This document shows positions 1 to 7,831 of a stretch of 64,000 nt of DNA, one piece after another; positions within the stretch are counted from its first letter, which is position 1, and each line of letters starts with the position of its first letter. The DNA comes from Acidobacteriota bacterium (GTDB lineage Bacteria; Acidobacteriota; Thermoanaerobaculia; Multivoradales; Multivoraceae): the NCBI GenBank assembly GCA_028875725.1, contig JAPPCR010000015.1, positions 1-64,000 on the forward strand. The letters run 5' to 3'. The notes below the pieces were generated by a model, which saw nothing but the letters and a program-made list of their open reading frames with translations, ran no database searches and was not told the origin of the DNA. The translations under genes were made by a program, and so were the position numbers.

Positions 1-2201
1 ACCGGAGCGCCGGTGCGGGCGCGGCAGAGATCGCCGGCGCAACCGGCGTCCGCCGCGATCGCGGCCTCGGGAGGCGACGGGGGCGGAGGAGGAGGTTCAG
101 GTTCCGGCTCGGGCTCGGGTTCCGGCTCGGGCTCGGGTTCCGGTTGAGGCGCCGAAGGACCTGACGGCCCCGATGGACCCGAAGGTCCCGAGGGCCCCGA
201 CGGACCCGACGGGCCCGGCGGTGCCGCGTCGTCGTCGTTCACCGCCACGTTTGCGGCGCTGTTCGTCCCGACGGTGTACCCGGTACCCGACACCACCATG
301 ACCGTCACCGCGCCGTTCGGCTCGTCCGTGGTGTCGGCCTGCGTGGTCACCGAGTAGGTGGCGGTCGCGTTTCCGGAGGTGATCGTCACCGTCTTCGTGC
401 CTTCGTCCGCGGCCGCCACGTGGTCGCTGCCCGGCGACTCCGACACCCTCAGGTTGACCGTCAGGTCCGCGCTCGGCGCCGGGTCCGCCGTCACCGTGAA
501 TCTCGCCGCGGTGCCCTCCGTCACCGCCGAACCGCCGGAAATCGTTACCGTCGAATCGGAAGAATCCGTGCGAACGTACATCCAACTGCTCGACGCGGAG
601 TCGCCGGTTCGATACAGGATCCAGTAGTCCGTCGCCTCCGACAGGATGCGCCCCGAGGAGCTGTTCTCGGCGCGCTTCACCGTCTTCGTGCCATCGGCCG
701 TCGCAAGGAAGGTCCCCGCCGTGACGCCGCTGTCGTCGGTCGTGTACGCCCTGTGGTGCGAACCGTCCGCATGACAGAGCCAGAGCGACCCCTGTGTCGT
801 GGCGGACGTCGGAAGCGGATTGGCGAACGTGACCATGATGGACGAGGTGGCCGAAGTGACGCTCTGGAACCACGCGCCGCTGGCGCCGATCCCGCAGCCC
901 GACGGCAACGCCGGGTTGTCGTCGTCGTTCACCGTCACGCTCGCGAGGCTCGTCGAGCCCACGTTGTACCCGCTGCCCGAGGCCACCGTCACCGTCACCG
1001 AGCCGTTCGGCTCATCCGTGGTGTCGCCCTGCGTGGTCACCGAGTAGGTGGCGGTCGCGTTGCCGGCGGTAATCGTCACCGTCTTCGCACCCTCGTCCGC
1101 CGCCGCCACGTAGTCGCTGCCCGCCGACTCCGACACCGCCAGGTTGACCGTCAGGTTCGCGCTCGGCGCCGGGTCCGCCGTCACCGTGAACGCCGCCGCC
1201 GTGCCCTCCGTCACTGCCGAACCGCCGGAGATCGTGACCGACGGATTGGAGGCCGTGCGGATGTACATCCAACTGCTCGACGCGCTGGAGCCCAACGCGT
1301 TGAACGCGATCCAGTAGTCGGTCGCCGGCTCCAGCAAGTCACCCGTGGAGCTGTTCTCACCGCGCTGCACCGTCTTGGTGCCGTCGGCCATCGGAGTGAA
1401 GTTCCCCGCGGTGGCGCCGCTGTCGTCGGTCGTGTACGCGTCGTTGAACGAGCCGTCCGAGTGGCAGAGTGTGAGTACGCCGGAACCCGTATCCGGAAGC
1501 GTGTCGGCGAACGTGACCGTGATCGACGACGTATCCGACGTGGCGCCCTTGAACCAGGCGGCGTCGCCGCCGGGGCCGCAGCCCGACGGGGTGGCCGGAT
1601 GGCCGTAGATCGCGAGAACCAGAACGGAATCGGCGCTACTGGACCAACCGGAAGCAGTACCGAAAGCCCGCCACAGCCGGGAGTCCGCAATGCTCCAACC
1701 CGGCCACGCTCCGCTGTCCTCGTCGTATTTGTTCTCGACGTCAAGATCTGTCACGGAGGTGCCATAACCGGAGCCTGCTTCGTTGGCGACGTCTATCACC
1801 AACCAGTACTTCGTGCTGGCGTCCAGCGCTATGCCGCCGCTTGGCGCCGAGAACCGGGCGAGCCCGGGTGAACCCGGCCAGGACGGGTTTGTCAACGTGC
1901 CCTGGCTGGTGCCTGGACAACTGGTCAGACTGGTTGGGTCGCAGGTGGACGAGTCCGAGTGGATCTGCACAGTGTAGCTCGGCGACGGCCCGGTCCCACC
2001 CGTCAGTCGAATGTCCACGCCGGTCAACCTGTAGCCGTCGCTGCCGGTAGTGAAGGCCTGTGCCCGGTCGTGACGAAACCCAACCCCTTCTGGCGTGACA
2101 CTGGTGTTGCCCACGAGCTTGACCTCGGTCTGCGCCGACGCCGACGCCGCCAGAGCGAGCGCGCCCAAGCAGAAGGACGCCGCGAACGCCCGCCGGCGCA
2201 T
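1..2201 (-). CDS. Secreted Calx-beta/collagen-like repeat surface protein, copy 1 (C-terminus off window)
   Basis: The reading frame is open from an ATG at 2199-2201 to the window edge, so the C-terminal part (PKD and terminal domain in copy 2) is missing here. The protein starts MRRRAFAASFCLGALALA, a signal peptide ending in ASAQ. It continues with an anchor-like domain, two modules of the type CGxGGDAAWF, each followed by a Calx-beta-like domain (TISGGSAVTEG), a Gly-Pro-rich collagen-like stretch and a Pro-Glu repeat. I translated the 5' part and see no frameshift. It is a tandem paralogue of the gene at 3374-6145. Position 1 aligns with about 3933 of that copy in the same codon phase, and the 1240-1560 segment is nearly identical to 5180-5500. 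It is likely exported and surface-exposed; its ligand is unknown. Confidence 0.85.
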   Translation of the reverse strand, partial: MRRRAFAASFCLGALALAASASAQTEVKLVGNTSVTPEGVGFRHDRAQAFTTGSDGYRLTGVDIRLTGGTGPSPSYTVQIHSDSSTCDPTSLTSCPGTSQGTLTNPSWPGSPGLARFSAPSGGIALDASTKYWLVIDVANEAGSGYGTSVTDLDVENKYDEDSGAWPGWSIADSRLWRAFGTASGWSSSADSVLVLAIYGHPATPSGCGPGGDAAWFKGATSDTSSITVTFADTLPDTGSGVLTLCHSDGSFNDAYTTDDSGATAGNFTPMADGTKTVQRGENSSTGDLLEPATDYWIAFNALGSSASSSWMYIRTASNPSVTISGGSAVTEGTAAAFTVTADPAPSANLTVNLAVSESAGSDYVAAADEGAKTVTITAGNATATYSVTTQGDTTDEPNGSVTVTVASGSGYNVGSTSLASVTVNDDDNPALPSGCGIGASGAWFQSVTSATSSIMVTFANPLPTSATTQGSLWLCHADGSHHRAYTTDDSGVTAGTFLATADGTKTVKRAENSSSGRILSEATDYWILYRTGDSASSSWMYVRTDSSDSTVTISGGSAVTEGTAARFTVTADPAPSADLTVNLRVSESPGSDHVAAADEGTKTVTITSGNATATYSVTTQADTTDEPNGAVTVMVVSGTGYTVGTNSAANVAVNDDDAAPPGPSGPSGPSGPSGPSGPSGPSAPQPEPEPEPEPEPEPEPEPPPPPPSPPEAAIAADAGCAGDLCRARTGAP
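95..146 (-). repeat. In-frame 18-bp tandem repeat encoding Pro-Glu (copy 1)
   Basis: The plus strand shows GTTCCGGCTCGGGCTCGG repeated twice plus a partial unit. It encodes alternating Pro-Glu in the surface protein. The unit is a multiple of three, so gain or loss changes linker length without breaking the frame. The paralogous tract at 4027-4096 carries one more unit. Confidence 0.8.
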
Positions 2202-2275
2202 CACAGCCGCCGCCCGAAGCGAGCGGCTGCCGAAGCGGGTGGCTCTACCCCCCCCCCCCCCCCGCCAAAATGACG
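2195..2275 (-). promoter_or_regulatory. Promoter region of copy 1 with 16-base G homopolymer
   Basis: On the minus strand a TTGGCG-like -35 element (plus strand CGCCAA at 2263-2268) is followed by an uninterrupted G run (2248-2263) and then TAGAGC, placed like a -10. The tract ends about 46 bases upstream of the ATG. The same arrangement precedes copy 2 with a 14-base run. A homopolymer in the -35/-10 spacer is a classic substrate for slipped-strand phase variation. The promoter assignment is inference. Confidence 0.5.
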
Positions 2276-2612
2276 TGGTTGTGACGAGCGCCACGGCGAA
2301 GAACCGCGCGGGCGCGACCCGCGCTGAAGTGTGCGCCCAACAGAGGCATCAGTCATGTCCTTGGCTCTCCCGAAACTGCGTAGACCGAACTCGTCGCCGG
2401 GGGTCTTCTACAACAGGCGAAAGGCCTCTTGCATCTCCCGTGTGGGAGACAGATCAGCGCCCTTCTCACCGCCGTCGGAGGTCAGAAAGTCCTTTCCACT
2501 GGTGGCTTTCGCCACCTCTCGTCCTGGAGGTCTCCAGCGCCAGGAGAGGAGGAAAGAAAACCCGGCCGGAGAGCGCGACCCCTTTACCTCTTCCTCTCCA
2601 GGAGTTGACGTA
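2276..2612. other. Intergenic region between surface-protein copy 1 and a toxin-antitoxin pair
   Basis: No convincing gene. It holds the far-upstream part of the copy 1 promoter and the leader of the antitoxin gene. An imperfect inverted repeat, CCTCTCGTCCTGG with CCAGGAGAGG (about 2515-2552), could be an operator for the ribbon-helix-helix antitoxin. A good Shine-Dalgarno (CCAGGAG, about 2598-2604) precedes the ATG at 2613. Confidence 0.4.
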
Positions 2613-2888
2613 ATGACAACACGAGTACATACTGGTGCTGTCGTGCCTTCAACTCAACTGACCATACGAAACGTAGACGCTGATCTGGCTTCCCGGCTAC
2701 GCGCCATCAGCGCGGAGCGAGGCGAGAGCCTCAACACCACGGTGCTGCAGGTCCTGCGTGAGGCAGTCGGCCCGGACGCCCGGCGAGAACGCCTGCTCCG
2801 CTACGCCACCTGGACCGATGAAGACGCCCGCGAGTTCGACGCGGCACTGGCGGAACAGCGCGTGATCGACCGGCAGTACTGGGAATGA
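2613..2888 (+). CDS. Ribbon-helix-helix antitoxin (VapB/FitA-like)
   Basis: 91 residues. The segment from STQLTIRNVDADLASRLRAI to GESLNTTVLQVLREAVG is the beta-strand plus two-helix layout of Arc/FitA-type antitoxins, which bind their own operator through an N-terminal strand. The C-terminal half (ATWTDEDAREFDAALAEQR) is acidic and helical, as expected for the toxin-neutralising tail. The ATG at 2613 was chosen because of the AGGAG 8 bases upstream and because the RHH fold begins right after it; the frame stays open upstream. The stop overlaps the toxin ATG by four bases (ATGA, 2885-2888), so the two genes are translationally coupled. The operon is probably autorepressed. Confidence 0.88.
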   Translation: MTTRVHTGAVVPSTQLTIRNVDADLASRLRAISAERGESLNTTVLQVLREAVGPDARRERLLRYATWTDEDAREFDAALAEQRVIDRQYWE

Positions 2889-3295
2889 AGACGATCGATC
2901 GACTCGTCCTCGACACCAGCGCCTACTCGCACCTCCGCAAGGGACACCCCCAAGTACTCGCACGACTCACGGACGCCGTGCGGGTGTCAGTGCCTGTCGT
3001 CGTCCTCGGAGAACTGGAAGCAGCCTTCGAACGAGGAAGTCGAGCCGCCGAGAACAGACGGGTGCTCGCGGAGCTCCTGGCCGAACCGTTCGTCAACGTG
3101 TTGAACGTGACGCCCGCGACTGTTCGCCACTACGCCCGTGTCTTCGTGTCGCTCCGAACCGCCGGTACGCCCATCCCATTGAATGACGTCTGGATCGCTG
3201 CTTGCACGCTCGAGTGTCACGGCCACCTCCTGACCTTCGACCAGGACTATCTGCGCGTACCCGCGCTCGAGTGCACGGTGCTTGAAACGCCCTGA
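2885..3295 (+). CDS. PIN-domain ribonuclease toxin (VapC family)
   Basis: 136 residues, the usual VapC length. The four acidic PIN residues are visible: D10 (LVLDTSAY), E43 (LGELEAAF), D101 (LNDVWIAAC) and D119 (LTFDQDY). Family members are Mg-dependent endoribonucleases, often cutting tRNA or rRNA; the target here is unknown. The gene is coupled to the preceding antitoxin by ATGA overlap. The pair sits between the two tandem surface-protein genes, on the opposite strand. It may stabilise the duplication or simply have inserted there. Confidence 0.92.
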   Translation: MKTIDRLVLDTSAYSHLRKGHPQVLARLTDAVRVSVPVVVLGELEAAFERGSRAAENRRVLAELLAEPFVNVLNVTPATVRHYARVFVSLRTAGTPIPLNDVWIAACTLECHGHLLTFDQDYLRVPALECTVLETP

Positions 3296-3373
3296 AGACA
3301 CTCCCGCGCCGAAGAATCCTGTGTGCCCCGTATGGTCAGTCAGCGCGGACAGGATGCGCGCGTCATTTGAACC

Positions 3374-6145
3374 CTAGGGCCGGCAGCCCTCCGGAAACGC
3401 CGTGACGTCGGTGATCGCGGGAGCCGGCATGCCCGGCTCGTTGCCGTACTCCTTCGACGTTCCGGTCACCGTGTCCACCACCCGGATCACGTAGCCCAGG
3501 TCCGTCGTCGAAGCCCCGAACACCCACACGTGGCCGTTCGCCGAACAGCCGTCCAGCAGCTTGATCAGCACCTCCCAGTTGTCCGCGTCGAAGAACCGGA
3601 ACAGCCCCGACTCGTTCGTGCCGGCGTGGACCACCGAGGCGGCGCCGCCGTCGCCGTTCGCGTTGCGCCACTCCGCGGTGACCGCGTAGCGCGAGTCCAG
3701 CAGGCAGCGCATCCCGGCGTCGGCGACGCAGGTCCCGGCAGGCTCGGCCGCCTCGACCAGGAACGTCAGCGAGGCGGTCGACTCGACCGTGCCGTCCGAC
3801 ACCGTCAGTGTGACCTCGTAGAAGCCCGGCGAGGCCCAGGCATGCCGGGGCGCCGGGGACCGGGACGTCGTTCCGTCGCCGAAGTCCCAGCGCCGTGAGG
3901 TCACCGTGCCGGCGCTTTCGTCGTCGAAGAACACCGGAGCGCCGGTGCGGGCGCGGCAGAGATCGCCGGCGCAACCGGCGTCCGCCGTGATCGCGGCGCG
4001 CGGCGGCGACGGGGGCGGAGGAGGAGGCTCCGGTTCCGGCTCGGGCTCGGGTTCCGGCTCGGGCTCGGGTTCCGGCTCGGGCTCGGGTTCCGGTTGAGGC
4101 GCCGAAGGACCTGACGGCCCCGATGGACCCGAAGGTCCGGACGGACCCGACGGTCCGGACGGACCCGACGGTCCCGGCTGCGCCGGGTCGCTCGCCGCCA
4201 CGTCGGCGGAGCTGGTCGTGCCCACGGTGTAGCCGGTGCCCGACACCACCGTGACCGTCACCACGCTGTTCGCACTGTCTAAGCCGCTAAATGTGGGCAC
4301 CAGGTAGGTGGCCGTCGTGTCGCCGGAGGCGATCGTCACTGTCGGGCTTTTTCGGTCGTCTTCCGCCACATGTACCCCGTTAACCTGCAGGTTGACCGTG
4401 AGGTTCGCGCTCGGCGCCGGGTCCGCCGTCACCGTGAAGCTCGCCGGGACGAAACCCGCCGTAATCGCCGAACCGCCGGAGATCGTGATCGTCGGACCGG
4501 AGGAGTCCGTGCCAACGTACATCCAACTGCTCGACGCGGAGTCGCCGGTTCGATAGAGGATCCAGTAGTCGGTCGCCTCCGACAGGGTTCTTCCCGTGGA
4601 GCTGTTCTCGGCGCGCTCCACCGTCTTCATGCCCGTTGCCGTCGCGAGGAAGGTCCCCGCCGTGACGCCGCTGTCGTCCGTCGTGTACGCCCTGTGGTGC
4701 GAACCGTCCGCATGGCAGAGCCAGAGAGAGCCCTGTGTCGTGGCGGACGTCGGAAGCGGATTGGCGAACGTGACCATGATGGACGAGGTGGCCGAAGTGA
4801 CGCTCTGGAACCACGCGCCGCCGGCGCCGGTCCCGCAGCCCGACGGCAATGCCGGATTGTCGTCGTCGTTCACCGTCACGTTGGCGGAGCTGGTCGAGCC
4901 CACGTCGTAGCCGCTGCCCGAGGCCACCCTCACCGTCACCGAGCCGTTCGGCTCATCCGTCGTGTCGCCCTGCGTGGTCACCGAGTACGTGGCCGTCTTG
5001 CTGCCGGCGGTGATCGTCACCGTCTTCGAGCCCTCGTCCGCGGCAGCCACGTGGTCGCTGCCCGCCGACTCCGACACCGCCAGGTTGACCGTCAGGTTCG
5101 CGCCCGGCGCCGGGTCCGCCGTCACCGTGAACTCCGCAGCCGTGCCCTCCGTCACCGCCGAACCGCCGGAGATCGTGACCGACGGATTGGAGGCCGTGCG
5201 GATGTACATCCAACTGCTCGACGCGCTGGAGCCCAACGCGTTGAACGCGATCCAGTAGTCGGTCGCCGGCTCCAGCAAGTCACCCGTGGAGCTGTTCTCA
5301 CCGCGCTGCACCGTCTTGGTGCCGTCGGCCATCGGAGTGAAGTTCCCCGCGGTGGCGCCGCTGTCGTCGGTCGTGTACGCGTCGTTGAACGAGCCGTCCG
5401 AGTGGCAGAGTGTGAGTACGCCGGAACCCGTATCCGGAAGCGTGTCGGCGAACGTGACCGTGATCGACGACGTGTCCGACGCGACGCCCTTGAACCAGGC
5501 GGCGTCGCCGCCGCTGCCGCAGCCCGACGGCAGGGACGGCTGACCGTAGATCGCGAGAACAAGAGACTCGGAGTCGCTCCAGCCCCAGCCGGAAGCAGTA
5601 CCACGGGATCGGCCCAGGAAGGAGTCCGAGATGCTCCAACCCGGCGACTTTCCGCTGTCTTCGGCGTCGGACTCTGTTTCCAAGACATTGTAGAGAGCGC
5701 CTGGGGAGGCGGCGACGTCCTTCAGCAACCAGTACTTCGTGCTGGCGTTCAGCGCTACGCCGCCGGTTGGCGCCGAGAACCGGATGAGCGCGGTTCCAGC
5801 CGGCCAGGAGGACGGGTTTGTCAACGTGCCCAGGCTGGCGCCTGGACAACTGGTCAGACTGGTTGGGTCGCAAGTGGACGAGTCCGAGTGGATCTGCACT
5901 GTGTAGCTCGGCAGCTGGCCGATCCCACGCTCCACTCGAAGGTCCACGCCGGTCAACCTGTAGCCAGCGGTGTGGCTGCCGGTGGTGAAGGCCTGGGCGT
6001 GGTCGATGCTAAACGCGAGTGACCCGGACTCGGGCGTGGCGCTGGTGTTGCCCACGAACTTGACCTCGGTGGTCTGCGCCGCCGCCGACGCCGCCAGCGC
6101 GAACGCGCCCAACGCGAAGGCCGCCGCGAACGCCCGCCGGCGCAT
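3374..6145 (-). CDS. Secreted Calx-beta/collagen-like/PKD surface protein, copy 2
   Basis: 923 residues from the ATG at 6143-6145. That ATG is chosen over an in-frame upstream ATG (6292) because it gives a clean signal peptide (MRRRAFAAAFALGAFALA, then SAAAQ) and matches copy 1. Approximate layout: 25-200 anchor-like domain with SSTCDPTSLTSCPG; 205-315 and 433-548 two modules beginning with a Cys and GGDAAWF or GGAWFQ; 318-425 and 549-650 Calx-beta-like domains; 654-683 Gly-Pro-Ser collagen-like repeats; 683-706 Pro-Glu repeats; 718-803 PKD domain (RRWDFGDGTTS); 808-922 a Cys-containing C-terminal domain (NWEVLIKLLDGC, GHVWVFGA). It is probably an exported adhesin or matrix protein; Calx-beta and PKD folds commonly mediate binding. 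No catalytic motif was seen. Confidence 0.88.
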   Translation of the reverse strand: MRRRAFAAAFALGAFALAASAAAQTTEVKFVGNTSATPESGSLAFSIDHAQAFTTGSHTAGYRLTGVDLRVERGIGQLPSYTVQIHSDSSTCDPTSLTSCPGASLGTLTNPSSWPAGTALIRFSAPTGGVALNASTKYWLLKDVAASPGALYNVLETESDAEDSGKSPGWSISDSFLGRSRGTASGWGWSDSESLVLAIYGQPSLPSGCGSGGDAAWFKGVASDTSSITVTFADTLPDTGSGVLTLCHSDGSFNDAYTTDDSGATAGNFTPMADGTKTVQRGENSSTGDLLEPATDYWIAFNALGSSASSSWMYIRTASNPSVTISGGSAVTEGTAAEFTVTADPAPGANLTVNLAVSESAGSDHVAAADEGSKTVTITAGSKTATYSVTTQGDTTDEPNGSVTVRVASGSGYDVGSTSSANVTVNDDDNPALPSGCGTGAGGAWFQSVTSATSSIMVTFANPLPTSATTQGSLWLCHADGSHHRAYTTDDSGVTAGTFLATATGMKTVERAENSSTGRTLSEATDYWILYRTGDSASSSWMYVGTDSSGPTITISGGSAITAGFVPASFTVTADPAPSANLTVNLQVNGVHVAEDDRKSPTVTIASGDTTATYLVPTFSGLDSANSVVTVTVVSGTGYTVGTTSSADVAASDPAQPGPSGPSGPSGPSGPSGPSGPSGPSAPQPEPEPEPEPEPEPEPEPEPEPEPPPPPPSPPRAAITADAGCAGDLCRARTGAPVFFDDESAGTVTSRRWDFGDGTTSRSPAPRHAWASPGFYEVTLTVSDGTVESTASLTFLVEAAEPAGTCVADAGMRCLLDSRYAVTAEWRNANGDGGAASVVHAGTNESGLFRFFDADNWEVLIKLLDGCSANGHVWVFGASTTDLGYVIRVVDTVTGTSKEYGNEPGMPAPAITDVTAFPEGCRP
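4027..4096 (-). repeat. In-frame 18-bp tandem repeat encoding Pro-Glu (copy 2)
   Basis: Three GTTCCGGCTCGGGCTCGG-type units plus partials, against two in copy 1. It encodes the Pro-Glu linker between the collagen-like stretch and the PKD domain. The copy-number difference between paralogues shows that the tract changes length. Confidence 0.8.
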
Positions 6146-6522
6146 CAGCGCCGTAGCCCGGGGCAAGAGGTTCCCGGGCCGACGCTGGGTGCCTCTTCTA
6201 CCCCCCCCCCCCCCGTCAAAATGACGCGGTGAGGGGCGCGCGGTACGACCGCGAAACGCCGAGCATCGAGCGAGCACCCCATCCCGCAGCACCTATAGCA
6301 ACAAAGGAAAGCCCGCGCATATCCCGTTCGGTAGATGCGCTTCCTCCTCTGACCCGATCAGTCGAGGGCATCAACCGTTGTCAAGGAATCACGCCGCCTA
6401 TCTCCCGTTTTGCAGGTCTCCGCGGAGATTTCCAGGGTCGGCCACGAGCCGCTCTGGTCCTGGTTGCGAACGTGCGACTGGGCCGCGATGCCCCAGTCGA
6501 ACGCCCAGGCGGGGTCTTCCGC
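6146..6522. other. Intergenic region upstream of surface-protein copy 2
   Basis: It contains the homopolymer promoter near 6200. The remainder, up to the stop of the coiled-coil gene at 6523, shows no gene, repeat or RNA that I can support. Confidence 0.5.
6195..6219 (-). promoter_or_regulatory. Promoter region of copy 2 with 14-base G homopolymer
   Basis: On the minus strand TTGACG (6214-6219) is followed by a G run (C run on plus, 6201-6214) and TAGAAG (6195-6200). The -35/-10 spacing would be 13 bases, against 15 in copy 1, both shorter than the optimal 17. Gain of a few G residues would therefore be expected to strengthen the promoter. The start codon is about 50 bases downstream. Confidence 0.5.
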
Positions 6523-7074
6523 TCAGGAAGCGGCGGAGGCCATCGCGTAGCCCAGGAAGCCGAGAAGAAGCGTGATCAAGGCCATGAAGCTGCCGAAGGT
6601 CCACTTCAGCATGGCCACCTGACCGGCCAGTCCCGCGATCTGTCCCTCGACCGAGCCGAACCGGGCCTCAATCGAGCCGAACCGACCCTCGACCGAGCCG
6701 AACCGGGCGTCCATGTGGCCCTTGAGCTCGGCGAAGCGGGTGTCCATTTCGCCCTTGAACTCGGCGAAGCAGGCGTTGATCTCCGCCCGGTGCTGCGCGT
6801 GCTTCGCATCGTCACGCTCCAGCATCGCCGCGAACCGGGCGTCCGCCTCGGCTTTCGCCATGTCCTGACGCTCCAGAATCGCCGCAAACCGGGCATCCGC
6901 TTCCGCTCTCGTCATCATCGGCGCCGCCTGTTCATCCAGCAGGTCGACAAGCGTCTCCGCGACCGGGCGCTCCATCCCCGCGTCGGTCAACGCCTTGCGC
7001 CGGGCAGCCGCCCGTCCTCTGGTCCACGCTGGTTCCGCTCCCGTACTCTCCGAACTCGTCATCGTCGGCCCCAT
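6523..7074 (-). CDS. Coiled-coil protein with C-terminal membrane anchor (DUF1640-like)
   Basis: 183 residues. The N-terminal third is charged (TRGRAAARRKALTDAGMERP). Next come repeated coiled-coil units, first EADARFAAILERQD and EADARFAAMLERDD, then MDTRFAELKGH and ARFGSVEGRFGSIEARFGS. One hydrophobic segment near the C-terminus (TFGSFMALITLLLGFLGYAMA) would be a tail anchor, with the coil in the cytoplasm. The layout resembles DUF1640/MCUR1-like proteins common in bacteria with large accessory genomes, but the function is unknown. A GGGG six bases before the second Met makes a start at 7062 (M5) also plausible. The gene is not coupled to its neighbours. Confidence 0.75.
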   Translation of the reverse strand: MGPTMTSSESTGAEPAWTRGRAAARRKALTDAGMERPVAETLVDLLDEQAAPMMTRAEADARFAAILERQDMAKAEADARFAAMLERDDAKHAQHRAEINACFAEFKGEMDTRFAELKGHMDARFGSVEGRFGSIEARFGSVEGQIAGLAGQVAMLKWTFGSFMALITLLLGFLGYAMASAAS

Positions 7075-7231
7075 CCCTTTCGCTCTTCCGCGTCGGGCAG
7101 CCGCGACGTCGAGACGATCGTATTACAGGCCCCGGCGCCCGGCCCGCGGCGGGCGCGGCCAGTCGGCGCCCCTCATGGACATGGACGGATTCGGGCTCGG
7201 GCTAGCGGGCGCGCCGCGAGTCCGGGCGGGT

Positions 7232-7750
7232 CTAGTGGAGACTCCAGCCCGCCGCCTGCGCGGCAAGGACAATCCGAGCGCAAGCCAGAGCGTCCGAGCC
7301 GGCGTCGTGGTGGTGCAGAGGGATGTCCAGCCGACGACAGACATCGGGCAGCCTGGCCGAAGAGACACCCCACTGAGCCCCGGCCAGTTCCACCGTGCAG
7401 ACGAAGCGCTTGCGCGGGGCGCGCAGGCGATTTCGAGCGCAGCAGGCGTTCAGCACCCGCCGATCGAACTTCGCGTTGTGAGCGGCAACGAACCTCGCCC
7501 GAGCGAGCCATCCTCGCAATGTCGGCCAGAGATCGCGGAACGTCGGCGCTTCGCGCACATCGTCCCAGCCCAAGCCGTGGAGCTCGGTGAAAGTGAACCG
7601 CCTGCCCGGAGGGCGGATCAAGTAGCTGCGCGACTGCACCACCTGGCCGCCGCTGCACGCCGCCAGGCCGACCGCGCACGCGCTGTCGTGACGGGAGTTC
7701 GCGATCTCGAAATCGATCGCCACGAAGGAGTCCGTCGGCTCGCGTACCAT
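7232..7750 (-). CDS. DEDDh 3'-5' exonuclease (DnaQ/epsilon-like)
   Basis: 172 residues from the ATG at 7748-7750. The frame is open further upstream, but that part overlaps cas3 and is not exonuclease-like. All three Exo motifs are present: D13 and E15 (VAIDFEIAN), D96 (AAHNAKFDRRVL), and H148 with D153 (HHHDAGSDALAC), the HxAxxD of the DEDDh class. It should degrade single-stranded DNA or RNA 3' ends with two metal ions. There are no polymerase-binding or helicase extensions. The start is 81 bases from the divergent cas3 start, so a shared promoter region is likely. DnaQ-like nucleases trim prespacers in type I-E adaptation, and some Cas2 proteins carry a fused DnaQ domain. A CRISPR role here is inference from position. 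Confidence 0.9.
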   Translation of the reverse strand: MVREPTDSFVAIDFEIANSRHDSACAVGLAACSGGQVVQSRSYLIRPPGRRFTFTELHGLGWDDVREAPTFRDLWPTLRGWLARARFVAAHNAKFDRRVLNACCARNRLRAPRKRFVCTVELAGAQWGVSSARLPDVCRRLDIPLHHHDAGSDALACARIVLAAQAAGWSLH

Positions 7751-7831
7751 GCGGCGTCGGATGCTAGCGGCGAAACCAACTGGCCGAGCCGGACGAGTGC
7801 GACTCGTAGCGGACTCGCGAAGTGAGGCAAG

